A program made the translations under genes and the position numbers. Positions 38,643 through 38,774 of a stretch of 38,774 nucleotides of DNA are shown one piece after another. The notes beneath the pieces are model-generated. The model did not search any database, was not told the DNA's origin, and worked only from the letters and a program-made list of their open reading frames with translations. Source of the stretch: Microbispora triticiradicis (GTDB taxonomy: Bacteria; Actinomycetota; Actinomycetes; Streptosporangiales; Streptosporangiaceae); assembly GCA_003260025.2 (NCBI GenBank), contig QFZU02000120.1:1-38774 (forward strand), written 5' to 3'. Position 1 is the first letter of the stretch, and each line of letters opens with the position of its first letter.

Positions 38643-38774
38643 GTGCAGACCCCCCTGATCAGGCATGTCCCCCGGCGGGCGGCCCTGCTGCTGGCCCTCG
38701 CGGCCGTCGTCCCCGCGGCGGCGCCGGGCGCGCACGCGGCCCCCGCCCCCGGCGCCTCCCCCGGCCCAGCCCTG
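38643..38774 (+). CDS. Secreted protein, N-terminus only (runs off window)
   Basis: 44 residues in the window: MQTPLIRHVPRRAALLLALA, a hydrophobic core to about residue 27, then AAAPGAHAAPAPG, a Sec signal peptide with a likely cleavage after AHA (about residue 32), followed by a Pro/Ala/Gly/Ser linker. Start: GTG at 38643 with GGAGCG about 6 nt upstream. The upstream AGGAA/TTCCT element suggests a regulated exoenzyme such as a glycoside hydrolase, but the catalytic part is beyond the window. Confidence 0.7.
   Translation, partial: MQTPLIRHVPRRAALLLALAAVVPAAAPGAHAAPAPGASPGPAL

Noticed and set aside
1-38774. tRNA, rRNA or replication origin
   Set aside because: No cloverleaf with CCA end or T-loop, no rRNA core sequence and no DnaA-box cluster was noticed on either strand by eye.

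Overview
This is a very G+C-rich actinomycete chromosome segment. Nearly every reliable gene is high-GC3, GTG starts are common, and the right third carries the actinobacterial pafB-pafC-tatA-tatC-helY block. Streptosporangiales or a related filamentous order is my guess from gene content, not something the sequence proves. I see no rRNA, tRNA or CRISPR. The window opens inside one gene (an Rv1733c-like membrane protein) and closes inside another (a secreted protein).

Layout. (1) 1-4446 is a hypoxia/dormancy-type stress patch: an Rv1733c-like protein, an Acg-type nitroreductase, two divergent CBS-CBS-BON proteins whose shared intergenic region holds DosR-like boxes, and a PRC-barrel protein. 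A 12-copy GCTCGGC repeat abuts the nitroreductase stop. (2) 4731-16144 is mostly housekeeping: FxsA, the lnt-ppm lipoprotein/polyprenol-mannose pair behind a long structured leader, a HelD-like RNA polymerase-recycling ATPase, an Lrp regulator, an M24 peptidase, a SpoIIE-type phosphatase, a 5'-3' exonuclease and a MocR regulator. (3) 14640-21249 holds regulator/enzyme pairs, each with a visible operator: MocR with a FAD-linked oxidase (one operator copy before each gene), TetR with a SnoaL-like protein (perfect 9-bp inverted repeat), and a classical TetR with two abutting tetO-like sites in front of a small His/Arg-rich protein translationally coupled to a quinone-oxidoreductase-like enzyme. 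(4) 21250-25380 is a mobile-element scar: a dead integrase C-terminus, an AT-richer stretch with a 28-bp palindrome, and a TetR/DrrA/DrrB exporter cassette lying between two direct copies of a ~120-bp sequence, the second leading into a frameshifted ISAs1-type transposase fragment. (5) 25383-28879 holds an RNB ribonuclease, two unknown membrane proteins and a PadR regulator. (6) 28958-36125 is the leftward block pafB-pafC-small membrane protein-tatA-tatC-lipid kinase-helY. (7) 36164-38774 holds DUF3866, DUF3291, a cysteine-containing winged-helix regulator and the start of a secreted protein.

A recurrent feature is the leaderless or near-leaderless gene start: a TANNNT -10 hexamer 6-8 nt before ATG/GTG with no ribosome binding site. 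It occurs before at least twelve genes and fixes many of the starts given here. The most unusual local system is the tet-operator unit at 19295-21249. Its repressor resembles tetracycline repressor in the recognition helix but not in the drug pocket, and it faces an operon without an efflux pump.
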